In this document: positions 1 through 8,278 of the stretch, piece by piece | How the letters are laid out: each line of letters opens with the position of its first letter | Numbering within the stretch: position 1 is the stretch's first letter | DNA from: Muribaculaceae bacterium | GTDB lineage: Bacteria > Bacteroidota > Bacteroidia > Bacteroidales > Muribaculaceae | Assembly (NCBI GenBank): GCA_016302215.1 | Contig: JAEDNZ010000023.1 | Span: 1-16,052, forward strand | Reading direction: 5' to 3' | DNA length: 16,052 nt | Position numbers and translations under genes: made by a program | Notes under the pieces: model-generated | What the model was told of the DNA's origin: nothing | The model's database searches: none | The model's input: the letters and a program-made list of their open reading frames with translations, nothing else

Positions 1-77
1 TCGTAGAGGAACACCAGGATGAAGACAATCAGCAGCCCGATTTCCTGCTTCATTACTAAGAACTGTGAATAATCCAT
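1..77 (-). CDS. nuoN: NADH-quinone oxidoreductase subunit N (partial, 5' end only)
   Basis: Only the first 25 codons are inside the window; the reading frame is open to the edge. The ATG at 77-75 begins MDYSQFLVMKQEIG, followed by the start of a hydrophobic helix (LLIVFILVFLY). This resembles my memory of the N-terminus of Bacteroidetes NuoN. NuoN is one of the three antiporter-like proton-pumping subunits of the complex I membrane arm and normally follows nuoM, as here. It starts 21 nt after the nuoM stop in an A/T-rich spacer without a Shine-Dalgarno sequence. The identification rests on the short match plus position. The rest of the gene, and whatever follows it, cannot be seen. Confidence 0.85.
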   Translation of the reverse strand, partial: MDYSQFLVMKQEIGLLIVFILVFLY

Positions 78-98
78 TGCTTAAATAATATTCGAGGG

Positions 99-1601
99 TT
101 AGTTCATGCCGAGTACTGAGAATATCTCGGGACTGAAGGTGTATTTAATCAAATCTGCAAAGAAGTTGGGGAAGCAACCGATAGCGGCCACGCTCACGAT
201 GAGCGTCACCGTGGAGAGGCGCTCCCACCACGTAGCATCGGTAAGCTTCAGGTGATGCTGGTCTTGCACCGGCCCGAAGAGCAGCTTGCCCACCACGCGT
301 AGGATATACACCGCGGTGATCACGATAGAGCAGCAGGCCACGATGGTGAAGGCGCGGTGGAAGATGTCTGCGTGCTGGAACGAACCCACAAAGATGGTCA
401 TCTCAGCCACAAAGCCTGACAGACCCGGCAAGCCCAGCGATGCCATACCGGCGATCACGTAGCACACTGACAGGTAAGGCATAATCTGCATCATACCGCC
501 CATCTTGGTGATGTCGCGTGTGTGTGTGCGACCGTAAATCATACCAATGAGGGCGAAGAACAGAGCCGTCATCAAGCCGTGAGAGAGCATCTGCATGATG
601 GCACCGGTCATCGCCGTGGTGTTAAGCATCAGGATTGCAAACAGCACCAGGCCGCAGTGCGACACTGATGAGTAAGCATTGATATACTTGAGGTCGGTCT
701 TGACACAGGCGCAGAACGCTCCATACACCACCGAGATACCGGTCAGTATCAGGAATATCCACGACAGCTCGTGAGCAGCCTCAGGCATACAGTAGATAGC
801 CACGCGGAAGCAGCCATAGCCTCCGAGCTTCATCAGCACGCCGGCGTGAAGCATTGACACTGCGGTGGGCGCCGAAGCGTGACCGTCAGGCGACCATGTG
901 TGGAAGGGGAACATCGCGCCTAACACACCGAAGCCCACAAAGGTCATCGGGAACAGGAAGGTCTGCCACCCATGCGAGATGGCGCCGTTGCGCACGATCT
1001 CGAGGATGTTCCACGTCAGGTTGCCGTCAGCCGACGAGTGATAATAGATACCTATCAGGCCAAGCATCAGGAAGGCCGAACCACCCATCAGCATCAGCGT
1101 GAGCTTCATAGCCGAGTAGTTCTTATTGCCGGAGCCCCATACGCCGATGAGTAGATACATCGGGATAAGTGCCACCTCATAGAACATAAACATGGTGAAC
1201 AAGTCAATCGAGATGAAGAAGCCGAAGACGCCGGTAGAGAGCAGTATCAGCCACAAGAAGAACTCCTTAGGCTGCTGTATGGTCCACGACGCAAACGAGC
1301 CGGCAAAGACGATGATTGACGACAGCAGCAACATCGCTATCGAGATGCCATCGACACCTACGGCGAGGTTGATATGCAGCGGCTCAAACCACGTCCACGA
1401 GTCAGTGAACAGCATCGGCGCTGTCTCGCCCGCGGCACGCAGGCCCAGGTACTGCACCAGCAGAACCACTGACAGCGCTATCAAGGCAAGCGAACCCACC
1501 ACAGCGACTGCGCGTATCTGCTTTATATTCCGACAGATGGCCAAGCCGCCAAGCATCAGCAGCGGGATAACCACGAAATAAATCAGTATATTCGAAAACA
1601 T
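99..1601 (-). CDS. nuoM: NADH-quinone oxidoreductase subunit M
   Basis: A 500-residue polytopic membrane protein, the usual NuoM length, with about 14 hydrophobic helices. NuoM is an antiporter-like subunit of complex I and moves one of the pumped protons. Family landmarks are present: the TM5 glutamate at E142 (FMFYEVALIPMY), the TM8 lysine K258 (GVLMKLGGYG), the SVSH segment near 312-315, and the TM12 glutamate E400 (GFVAEMTIFVGSF). An odd point is that the TM7 lysine (K234 in E. coli NuoM) is Leu227 here, in GFGVLGAMFPFH, and no other lysine lies between residues 218 and 257. The gene starts 43 nt after the nuoL stop and precedes nuoN by 21 nt. Identity is secure; whether this subunit pumps normally is open. 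Confidence 0.98.
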   Translation of the reverse strand: MFSNILIYFVVIPLLMLGGLAICRNIKQIRAVAVVGSLALIALSVVLLVQYLGLRAAGETAPMLFTDSWTWFEPLHINLAVGVDGISIAMLLLSSIIVFAGSFASWTIQQPKEFFLWLILLSTGVFGFFISIDLFTMFMFYEVALIPMYLLIGVWGSGNKNYSAMKLTLMLMGGSAFLMLGLIGIYYHSSADGNLTWNILEIVRNGAISHGWQTFLFPMTFVGFGVLGAMFPFHTWSPDGHASAPTAVSMLHAGVLMKLGGYGCFRVAIYCMPEAAHELSWIFLILTGISVVYGAFCACVKTDLKYINAYSSVSHCGLVLFAILMLNTTAMTGAIMQMLSHGLMTALFFALIGMIYGRTHTRDITKMGGMMQIMPYLSVCYVIAGMASLGLPGLSGFVAEMTIFVGSFQHADIFHRAFTIVACCSIVITAVYILRVVGKLLFGPVQDQHHLKLTDATWWERLSTVTLIVSVAAIGCFPNFFADLIKYTFSPEIFSVLGMN

Positions 1602-1644
1602 TGCAATTACTATTTTTAATGATTGTCACACACCGGGCGGTGGG

Positions 1645-3594
1645 TTAGATTAAACATATCGCTGTGATGGTGCCCAAGAGCAGAGCACCGATGAGATAGA
1701 ACCACACATAGGTCTGCACCTGACCTGACTGCAACGGCTTGACAGCATCGGAGGCGCGATTGGTGACATAGGCCAGCGCATCCATGGTGCCGTCGATGAT
1801 GTGGCGGTCAAACCATGCCAGCGGGCGGCAGATGCTGTTGAAGATGATCTTATGCGTCACAAAGAGGTAGAGCTCATCCCAATAGAAGCGGCGGTTGCAC
1901 CAACGCCACAGCGCAGGCAGCGCGGCACGCATCTTGGCGGGCAGTGCATTCTCCTTGCGATACATCACGGTGGCAAGCGCTATTGACGCTACCGCCACTG
2001 CTACGCTCGTGCAGGCTATCGTGGGGTCGAGATGGATGTCATAGGGCATACGATCCCAGGTCACGAAGTGGCCGAAGGGTATGAAACCGGCCACACACGA
2101 CACCAGAGCCAGCAGTATCAGAGGCAGCGACATCGTCCACGGTGCATCGTGAGGCACATGACCATGGGCCTGATAGTCGGGATTGTTCCAGTGGAAGATG
2201 AGGTAGTACAGACGGAACATATAGAACGCCGTGAGGCCGGCCACTGCCGTCATCCACACACCCATGAAGGGGCTGTAGGCAAAGGCGGCTGACAAGATTT
2301 CGTCCTTGGAGAAGAAGCCGGAGAACGGCGGTATGCCCGCAATGGCGAGACAGCCCACAAGGAATGTCCAGCGCGCGATAGGCATATATTTGCGCAGGCC
2401 GCCCATGGCGGTGTAGTCATTGGAGTGAACCGCATGTATCAGAGCACCGGCGCCCAAGAAGAGCAGGGCCTTGAACATTGCGTGAGTGAACAGGTGGAAC
2501 ATCGAGGCCATGTATCCCAGGCCGTGGTGACACACCTCGCCGCTGCCGGCAGAGGCTACGCCCAGCGACACCATCATAAACGCTATCTGCGAGATGGTGG
2601 AGAAGGCAAGCACGCGTTTGATGTCAATCTGCGCGCAGGCCACCATCGCAGCATAGAGCGCCGTAGCGGCACCGATGACCACGATGAAGTCAGTGGCGCA
2701 CTGCTCCATAATATACACGGGGAACATACGAGCCACCAGGAAGACACCTGCCACAACCATAGTGGCAGCGTGGATGAGCGCCGACACGGGCGTGGGGCCC
2801 TCCATAGCGTCAGGCAGCCAGATGTGCAGCGGCATCATTGCCGACTTGCCCATACCGCCCGTGAAGATCAGCACCAAAGCCCACGTCAGCACTGAGCCGC
2901 CCATAAAGGTGGCGCCGGCTGTGGTGCCGAGCACCCATGTGGGGTCTGACGTCATGGTGATGAAGTCAAAGGTCTTGGTGTAGTATGACAAGATGAGGAT
3001 ACCGATCAAGAAGCCCAGGTCAGCAAAGCGAGTGACGATAAATGCCTTCTTTGACGCTGACACCGCGCTGTGCTTGGTGTAGTAGAAACCGATGAGCAGG
3101 TATGACGAGGCACCCACAAGCTCCCAGAAGATATACATCTGGAAGATGTTGGTAGCCACTACCAAGCCGAGCATCGAGAAGCTAAACAGCGACAGGAATG
3201 CGTAGTAGCGCTGGAAGCCCTTCTCGCCGTGCATATATCCCAACGAGTAGAGATGCACCATAAACGAGATGGTGGTGATCACCACCAGCATCATCGCCGA
3301 GATGGGGTCTAAAAGGAAGCCCAACGAAATCTTCAGGCTATCAGTAAACTGCAGCCAATCATAGTTGAAGAGCACAGCCTGCAGGCGCTCGCCCGTGGCG
3401 GCGTCGATAAACTCAGGCGACCCTGAAAAGAAGTAGGTGAATGCTGTGCTGTAGGCGAGCACCAGTACGGTGCCCATGCCCAGAGTGCCGAGCCAGCCGG
3501 CAAGCTTGTGGCTCATCTTACAGCCGGCGATGCCTAATACCAAAAACATCGCCAAAGGAATGGCCAAAATCAAGATAGGTGATGTGACGTCCAT
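1645..3594 (-). CDS. nuoL: NADH-quinone oxidoreductase subunit L
   Basis: A 649-residue membrane protein at the distal end of the complex I membrane arm. It belongs to the antiporter-like family and carries the long lateral helix that braces NuoM and NuoN. The channel residues expected of a working pump are visible: TM5 glutamate E158 (IFWELVGASSYLLIG), TM7 lysine K250 (GGMGKSAMMPLH), the TPVSALIHAATMV segment at 268-280, and the TM12 region GFFSKDEIL near 426-434. The C-terminal part (about 500-649) fits the extra helix, the amphipathic lateral helix and a final anchor (YVWFYLIGALLLG). The gene starts 5 nt after the nuoK stop, which suggests translational coupling. The lysine missing from NuoM is present here. 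Confidence 0.98.
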   Translation of the reverse strand: MDVTSPILILAIPLAMFLVLGIAGCKMSHKLAGWLGTLGMGTVLVLAYSTAFTYFFSGSPEFIDAATGERLQAVLFNYDWLQFTDSLKISLGFLLDPISAMMLVVITTISFMVHLYSLGYMHGEKGFQRYYAFLSLFSFSMLGLVVATNIFQMYIFWELVGASSYLLIGFYYTKHSAVSASKKAFIVTRFADLGFLIGILILSYYTKTFDFITMTSDPTWVLGTTAGATFMGGSVLTWALVLIFTGGMGKSAMMPLHIWLPDAMEGPTPVSALIHAATMVVAGVFLVARMFPVYIMEQCATDFIVVIGAATALYAAMVACAQIDIKRVLAFSTISQIAFMMVSLGVASAGSGEVCHHGLGYMASMFHLFTHAMFKALLFLGAGALIHAVHSNDYTAMGGLRKYMPIARWTFLVGCLAIAGIPPFSGFFSKDEILSAAFAYSPFMGVWMTAVAGLTAFYMFRLYYLIFHWNNPDYQAHGHVPHDAPWTMSLPLILLALVSCVAGFIPFGHFVTWDRMPYDIHLDPTIACTSVAVAVASIALATVMYRKENALPAKMRAALPALWRWCNRRFYWDELYLFVTHKIIFNSICRPLAWFDRHIIDGTMDALAYVTNRASDAVKPLQSGQVQTYVWFYLIGALLLGTITAICLI

Positions 3595-3599
3595 TGCGA

Positions 3600-3911
3600 T
3601 TAGAATTTCATTTTGTTAAGGTCGCGCACATCAATATTCTTGACGGAGCGGAAGATGTTGATGATTATTGCGATAGCAAGAGCTGTCTCCGCGGCCGCTA
3701 TCGCGATGGCGAATAGCGTGAAGAACATGCCCTCCATACTCCCGGGGAACAGGAAACGGTTGAACACCACAAAGTTTATATCCACAGCATTAAGCATCAG
3801 CTCTAACGAGATGAGCATTGCTATCATATTGCGACGGGTGACAAAGCCGTAAACGCCGCAGCCGAACATTATCAGCGCGGGGATAAGATACCAGATTGCA
3901 CTGTTTGCCAT
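3600..3911 (-). CDS. nuoK: NADH-quinone oxidoreductase subunit K
   Basis: A 103-residue protein with three transmembrane helices, the normal NuoK size and a MrpC homologue. It forms part of the membrane arm between NuoH/NuoJ and NuoN and links quinone chemistry to the pumps. Both buried glutamates of the family are present: E37 on helix 2 (ISLELMLNAV) and E75 on helix 3 (AAAETALAIAI). The start at 3911-3909 lies 6 nt after the nuoJ stop, and nuoL follows after 5 nt, so J-K-L form the tightest part of the cluster. The short charged tail (SVKNIDVRDLNKMKF) is cytoplasmic in the usual topology. Confidence 0.97.
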   Translation of the reverse strand: MANSAIWYLIPALIMFGCGVYGFVTRRNMIAMLISLELMLNAVDINFVVFNRFLFPGSMEGMFFTLFAIAIAAAETALAIAIIINIFRSVKNIDVRDLNKMKF

Positions 3912-3917
3912 AGCTCT

Positions 3918-4430
3918 TTATCGTTTGCGGGCGATGACTACGCCTCCGATTATACATGCGAGTAACAACACACTGATAGCTTCGAAGGGCAGCAGATACT
4001 CTCCGCGGCCACTGCCCAGCAGGGCGGTGCCTATGGCGTCCATATCCGGGCCGTCAATGGCGGCTTTCTCGGCAAAATGCACGCAACGCGACACCAGAGC
4101 ATAGCCGGCAACGGCCAGAGTGGCAACAGCGGCAACAAGGCCCAAGACACGTTTCTTCGAAGTCAGTCGCTCAGTGTTATCGCCGGGGTGACTGGTAAGC
4201 AAGATCGCAAACACAAAGAGCACCACAATGCCTCCGGCATACACCGCTATCTGCACGGCGCCCAAAAACTCGTAGTCAAGCATAAAATAGACCACGGCGG
4301 CAGCAAACAGGGTGAACAGCAGGTAGGTGGCGGCGCGCAAGATTTTGCGCGTTGTCACGGCGAGCACCGAGAAGATGATCATCGCCAGAGCGACGACCAC
4401 ATACAAGATGATACTTCCTACAGATTCCAT
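3918..4430 (-). CDS. nuoJ: NADH-quinone oxidoreductase subunit J
   Basis: A 170-residue membrane protein with five predicted helices, which fits NuoJ. It packs between NuoA/NuoH and NuoK and its third helix is the conformational element of the E-channel. That helix is well conserved here: LDYEFLGAVQIAVYAGGIVV at residues 51-70, including Y64 of the VYAGG motif. A hydrophilic loop (about 115-145) precedes the last helix, which ends in the basic ARKR terminus. The gene starts 9 nt after the nuoI stop and is followed by nuoK after 6 nt. It is identified by the helix 3 motif and by position. Confidence 0.96.
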   Translation of the reverse strand: MESVGSIILYVVVALAMIIFSVLAVTTRKILRAATYLLFTLFAAAVVYFMLDYEFLGAVQIAVYAGGIVVLFVFAILLTSHPGDNTERLTSKKRVLGLVAAVATLAVAGYALVSRCVHFAEKAAIDGPDMDAIGTALLGSGRGEYLLPFEAISVLLLACIIGGVVIARKR

Positions 4431-4439
4431 TATTATAGC

Positions 4440-5129
4440 TTATTTATTTTCGTTGGTGGGGGTAGCGCCTTCGCTCGCGGCCTTGGCAGCTTCGCGCTGC
4501 GCCTTGAGCGTGGCGGCCTTGATGAGGGCTTCGCGCAGCTTGGCCTCCTTCTCGGGGTCGCCGCCGGCCTTGGCCTTGGCTTGAGCCTCGATAGCTGCCA
4601 TGTCAATATCTACCTTGACGGCCGGAGCAGCGGCGGCGGCCGGCTTGGGAGCGGCAGCGGGGCGCTTCGGTGGCAGAGGAGGCTCCAGACCGGCGTTCAG
4701 CTCCTTGACGAGCTTGCCGCGAGTGAACACAGCCTGCTCAAAGTCGTTGCTGAAATAGATGGCGCCCGTGGGGCACGATGTCACACACAGCTGGCAGAAG
4801 GTGCAGCTGCCTAAATCATAACTGTATTTGTCGAGTACCTTGCGTTTGGCGCCGCCTTCGCCCTCCTCCATCTTTGAGGTGAGAGTGATAGTGCCATTAG
4901 GGCATGCGCGCTCGCAGCTGCCACACGCTATACACTTATGACGCCCGCCATCCTCCGTAAAGCGCAATACGGCGCGGAAGCGCTCCGGCCATTGATGCTC
5001 CTGACGGTTTTCGGGATAACACTCGGTAATCTTAGGGGTGATGAATTCCTTGCCGGTGACCTGCATGCCTTTGAGCAAGCTCACCACGCCGGAACCCAAC
5101 GATGAGAAATATTCTTTTACGCTACCCAT
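4440..5129 (-). CDS. nuoI: NADH-quinone oxidoreductase subunit I (2x[4Fe-4S] ferredoxin-like) with Ala/Pro/Lys-rich tail
   Basis: NuoI carries the N6a and N6b iron-sulfur clusters that pass electrons towards NuoB. Both 8Fe-ferredoxin motifs are intact: C66-C69-C72-C76 (CIACGSCERACP) and C109-C112-C115-C119 (CTFCQLCVTSCP). The N-terminal part (ITPKITECYPENR) also fits the family. At 229 residues the protein is clearly longer than most NuoI proteins, which run to roughly 150-180. From about residue 150 there is a low-complexity segment rich in Pro, Ala and Lys, then a charged, probably helical stretch (about 176-218) rich in Glu, Lys and Ala. It is the first nuo gene after the ATP synthase cassette, 55 nt downstream of atpG, with no terminator or clear promoter in the gap. 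nuoJ follows after 9 nt. Confidence 0.97.
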   Translation of the reverse strand: MGSVKEYFSSLGSGVVSLLKGMQVTGKEFITPKITECYPENRQEHQWPERFRAVLRFTEDGGRHKCIACGSCERACPNGTITLTSKMEEGEGGAKRKVLDKYSYDLGSCTFCQLCVTSCPTGAIYFSNDFEQAVFTRGKLVKELNAGLEPPLPPKRPAAAPKPAAAAAPAVKVDIDMAAIEAQAKAKAGGDPEKEAKLREALIKAATLKAQREAAKAASEGATPTNENK

Positions 5130-5184
5130 TGATTATGTTTATGTAAATATCGTTTATATTTTTCTGTAATTATGATTGGTCACG

Positions 5185-6075
5185 TCACTGCTTCACTTGG
5201 CCTCCGACGATGTCAAGGAGCTCGGTGGTGATGCTTTGCTGGCGCAGCTTGTTGTATTCGAGCTGCAACTGCTCAAGCAATTTCTTGGCATTATCGTTGG
5301 CGCTCTGCATTGCCATCACGCGCGCGGCCTGCTCGGAGGCACGGTTCTCGCAGAACACATCTTGAGCCTGTGCCAGCAAGAACATAGGCAGCACGGTGCT
5401 GAAGATAGTCTGCGCGTCAGGCTCAAAGAGATAAGGCTTGGCGCTGACGGTGCCGCTTGCGGCAAACGTCTCGGCGCGCAAGGGCAACATCTGCTCGGCG
5501 CGCACACGCTGCCGGCCGGCTGAGATATAGCCCATATACACTATGTCGATGCGGTCAGTCTCGCCGCTGACATAGCTGCGCTGCAGCTCGGCCGCGAGGC
5601 GCTTGACGTCGCCGCCCTCGCTCTTGGCACTGATATACTCGGGAGCGGCCTCCACACTGATGCGGCTGTCGGCGGCCAACCGCGCGGCGGCCTTGAGCAT
5701 CTTGCGCCCCACGGCTATGATGCTATAAGCCGTGGCCGGGCCATATTGCGAGTCCAGCGCGCGTATGTGCTCAGACAATGCCTTGCTGATATTGACATTG
5801 TAAGCACCGCAGAGGCCATCATCGCTGCCGAGAACCACCACCGACACGCGGCGCACTTCGCCGCGAGGCTCAGTCAGCGGTGATGCAAAGGTGGCATCTG
5901 ACGACAACAGGTTGGCGATAATGGCCTCTATATTGTCGCGATATGGTTTCAGACGCCGCAGAGCCTGCTCAGCCTTGTGCATCTTTGCCGACGATATCAT
6001 CTTCATAGCGCCGGTAATCTTCTCTGACGAGGCTACCGACCCGATGCGTCCTTTTAGTTCTCTTAGCGTTGCCAT
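5185..6075 (-). CDS. atpG: F1Fo ATP synthase subunit gamma
   Basis: A 296-residue protein, the normal gamma length. Gamma is the central shaft of F1; its N- and C-terminal helices form the coiled coil that turns inside the alpha/beta ring. The N-terminal signature is present (LKGRIGSVASSEKITGAMKM, then SSAKMHKAEQAL), as is the C-terminal helix (RVMAMQSANDNAKKLL, ending RQQSITTELLDIVGG). The central GSDDGLCGAYN segment matches the Rossmann-like domain of gamma. It is the last gene of the atp cassette: it starts 42 nt after the atpA stop, ends in TGA, and is followed 55 nt later by nuoI. Nothing seems truncated. Confidence 0.98.
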   Translation of the reverse strand: MATLRELKGRIGSVASSEKITGAMKMISSAKMHKAEQALRRLKPYRDNIEAIIANLLSSDATFASPLTEPRGEVRRVSVVVLGSDDGLCGAYNVNISKALSEHIRALDSQYGPATAYSIIAVGRKMLKAAARLAADSRISVEAAPEYISAKSEGGDVKRLAAELQRSYVSGETDRIDIVYMGYISAGRQRVRAEQMLPLRAETFAASGTVSAKPYLFEPDAQTIFSTVLPMFLLAQAQDVFCENRASEQAARVMAMQSANDNAKKLLEQLQLEYNKLRQQSITTELLDIVGGQVKQ

Positions 6076-6117
6076 TGGGCAGTGAGGTTATCTATTGAAT
6101 TTTATATACTTTATGGT

Positions 6118-7689
6118 TTAAAACTGCGCAGCCACCTGCTTGGCAGCTTCAGTCAATAATGCCGAAGCCTCGTCAGTGAGCTTGCCGGCCTTGAGCGGAG
6201 CCAGCACGGTGTCGCTGTAGTTGGCATGCAGCAGCTGCAGCAAGCTCGTCTCAAAGGCTGATACCTTGTCAGCGGGCACACTCTCGAGCAAGCCGTGCAC
6301 GCCGCAGAATATCACGGCCACCTCGTCTTCGACAGCCACGGGATTGTACTGCGGCTGTATCAGCAGGCGCTCGTTCTTGCGGCCTTTGTCAATGACGCGG
6401 GCGGTGACGGCATCAATGTCGCCGCCAAACTTGGTGAATGACTCCAGCTCTCTGAACTGTGCTTGGTCAATCTTGAGTGTGCCGGCCACTTTCTTCATTG
6501 ACTTGATTTGGGCGTTACCACCGACACGCGACACTGAGATACCCACATTGATGGCCGGGCGGATACCGCGGTTGAAGAGGGCTGTCTCCAGATAGATCTG
6601 GCCGTCGGTGATGGAGATGACGTTGGTAGGAATGTAGGCCGAAACGTCGCCGGCTTGTGTCTCGATGATAGGCAGCGCAGTGAGCGAGCCGCCACCCTTG
6701 ACCATAGGCTTGAGGGCTGCGGGCAGGTCGTTCATGCGCGATGCTATCTCTTGGTTGTCGATAATCTTGGCGGCGCGCTCCAGCAGGCGAGAGTGGAGAT
6801 AGAAGATATCGCCGGGATAAGCCTCGCGGCCGGAGGGGCGCTTCAAGATGAGCGATATTTCACGGTAAGCCACGGCCTGCTTTGACAAGTCGTCATAGAC
6901 GATGAGGGCATCGCGGCCGGTGTCGCGGAAATACTCGCCGATAGCCACGCCCACAAAGGGCGAGTAGTAGCGCATTGATGCCGAGTCAGAGGCCGAAGCA
7001 GCCACCACCACGGTGTAGTCGAGGGCGCCATGGCGGCGCAGGGTCTCCACGGTGGCGGCTATTGATGAAGCCTTCTGGCCGATAGCCACATAGATGCAAT
7101 ACACGGGCTTGCCGGCCTCGTATTCCTTGCGCTGGTTGATAATGGTGTCGATGGCGATAGCGGTCTTGCCTATCTGGCGGTCGCCGATGATAAGCTCACG
7201 CTGGCCGCGGCCTATGGGCACCATGGCATCTACGGCCTTGATACCGGTCTGTAGCGGCTGATTTACGGGCTGACGATACACCACGCCCGGGGCCTTGCGC
7301 TCCAGCGGCAGCGCTATGCGCTCGCCTTGGATGGGGCCGCGGCCGTCAATAGGCTCGCCGAGCACGTTGATGACGCGCCCCAGCAGACCATCGCCCACGC
7401 CGATAGAGGCGATTTCGCCGGTGCGGCGCACGGCCATACCTTCGGTGACTTTGTTGACATTGTTAAGCAAAATCACACCGACGTTGCTCTCCTCGAGGTT
7501 GAGAGCGACGCCTTTGACACCGTTCTCAAACTCTACTAACTCGTTGGCACACACGTTGTCAAGACCATACACATGGGCCACGCCATCGCCGACCTCAAGG
7601 GTGGTACCGGTCTCTTCGAATGCCACTTTAGAGTTGATGCTCTCGAGTTGCTGTTTTAATATCTCTGATATTTCGCTGGGGTTAATCAT
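6118..7689 (-). CDS. atpA: F1Fo ATP synthase subunit alpha
   Basis: A 523-residue subunit that alternates with beta in the F1 hexamer and holds the non-catalytic nucleotide sites. Visible motifs: N-terminal beta barrel (about 25-95), P-loop GDRQIGKT at 169-176, Walker B-type strand ALIVYDDLSK at 261-270, the SLTALPIIETQAGDVSAYIP segment near 335-354, and the arginine finger R388 in SVSRVGG, which completes the catalytic site on beta. Length and motifs are complete. It lies between atpH (35 nt gap) and atpG (42 nt gap). As usual for Bacteroidota, atpA is far from atpD, separated here by the epsilon, Fo and delta genes. Confidence 0.99.
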   Translation of the reverse strand: MINPSEISEILKQQLESINSKVAFEETGTTLEVGDGVAHVYGLDNVCANELVEFENGVKGVALNLEESNVGVILLNNVNKVTEGMAVRRTGEIASIGVGDGLLGRVINVLGEPIDGRGPIQGERIALPLERKAPGVVYRQPVNQPLQTGIKAVDAMVPIGRGQRELIIGDRQIGKTAIAIDTIINQRKEYEAGKPVYCIYVAIGQKASSIAATVETLRRHGALDYTVVVAASASDSASMRYYSPFVGVAIGEYFRDTGRDALIVYDDLSKQAVAYREISLILKRPSGREAYPGDIFYLHSRLLERAAKIIDNQEIASRMNDLPAALKPMVKGGGSLTALPIIETQAGDVSAYIPTNVISITDGQIYLETALFNRGIRPAINVGISVSRVGGNAQIKSMKKVAGTLKIDQAQFRELESFTKFGGDIDAVTARVIDKGRKNERLLIQPQYNPVAVEDEVAVIFCGVHGLLESVPADKVSAFETSLLQLLHANYSDTVLAPLKAGKLTDEASALLTEAAKQVAAQF

Positions 7690-7724
7690 TGTAAGGAGTC
7701 TGATTTCAGCTGTGTTGTTGAATA

Positions 7725-8255
7725 CTATTTAATAAGGTTAAGACGGAGCTGTTTGAGCTCGTTGCTGATTGAAGCATCGAGGCGCTCGTTGTCAATGGTG
7801 ACGATGAAGCCGCCAATGATGTCGGCGTTGACACGCGCGGCGTATTCCATGGTCTTGCCGGGGATGTGAGCCGCGATGATGTCTTTGATGCGCTGCTCCT
7901 CAGCGCCGGCCAGCGGCGCTGCCGTGACCACCTCCACGCGGCAGATGCCGCGGCTGTGGCGATAGATGTCGCAGAAGGCGCGTGCTATGTCATCGGTGTC
8001 GGCGAGGCGGCCGTTGCGGCTGAGCAGGCTGACAAAGTCGCCAAACGTAGCATCGTCACCGGCTTGCGATGCCGACAGCAGCAGGCGGCGCTTGTCATCA
8101 TCGCCGGCAAAGGGATTGCTCATAGCTGACGATATCAAGGTGTAAGCCTCGAGCAGATTGTGCATCAGGCGATATTGCTCCGGGGCGCAGTGGCGCTCGG
8201 TGGCTACCTTAAAGAGTGCTTTGGCATAGCGCCTCGCTATTAGTCCGTCGTTCAT
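7725..8255 (-). CDS. atpH: F1Fo ATP synthase subunit delta
   Basis: A 176-residue OSCP/delta-family protein that joins the top of F1 to the b stalk. The N-terminal helix (IARRYAKALFKVA) is typical of the six-helix domain that binds alpha. The C-terminal domain ends with the family pattern IIGGFIVTIDNERLDAS, then ISNELKQLRLNLIK. Sequence in between is divergent, as is normal for delta. The gene lies 23 nt after atpF and 35 nt before atpA, the usual F-H-A order, and stops at TAG. Confidence 0.96.
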   Translation of the reverse strand: MNDGLIARRYAKALFKVATERHCAPEQYRLMHNLLEAYTLISSAMSNPFAGDDDKRRLLLSASQAGDDATFGDFVSLLSRNGRLADTDDIARAFCDIYRHSRGICRVEVVTAAPLAGAEEQRIKDIIAAHIPGKTMEYAARVNADIIGGFIVTIDNERLDASISNELKQLRLNLIK

Positions 8256-8278
8256 CGGTCAGGTGTAGGGTGAGATGT

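Noticed and set aside
1625..1642. The sequence CACACACCGGGCGGTGGG in the nuoL-nuoM gap resembles the universal 3'-end motif of 16S rRNA.
   Set aside because: The match covers only about a dozen bases, the flanks are nuoL and nuoM coding sequence, and nothing else of an rRNA is present. It also forms a small inverted repeat (CACCG-GG-CGGTG), but the loop is too short and no T-run follows, so it is not called a terminator.
4077..4814. A 245-codon plus-strand open frame opposite nuoJ and nuoI, and a 252-codon one at 9087-9845 opposite atpB.
   Set aside because: Both are full-length shadows of well-supported minus-strand genes. Their compositions are odd (many His, Gln and Gly) and no protein family is recognisable.
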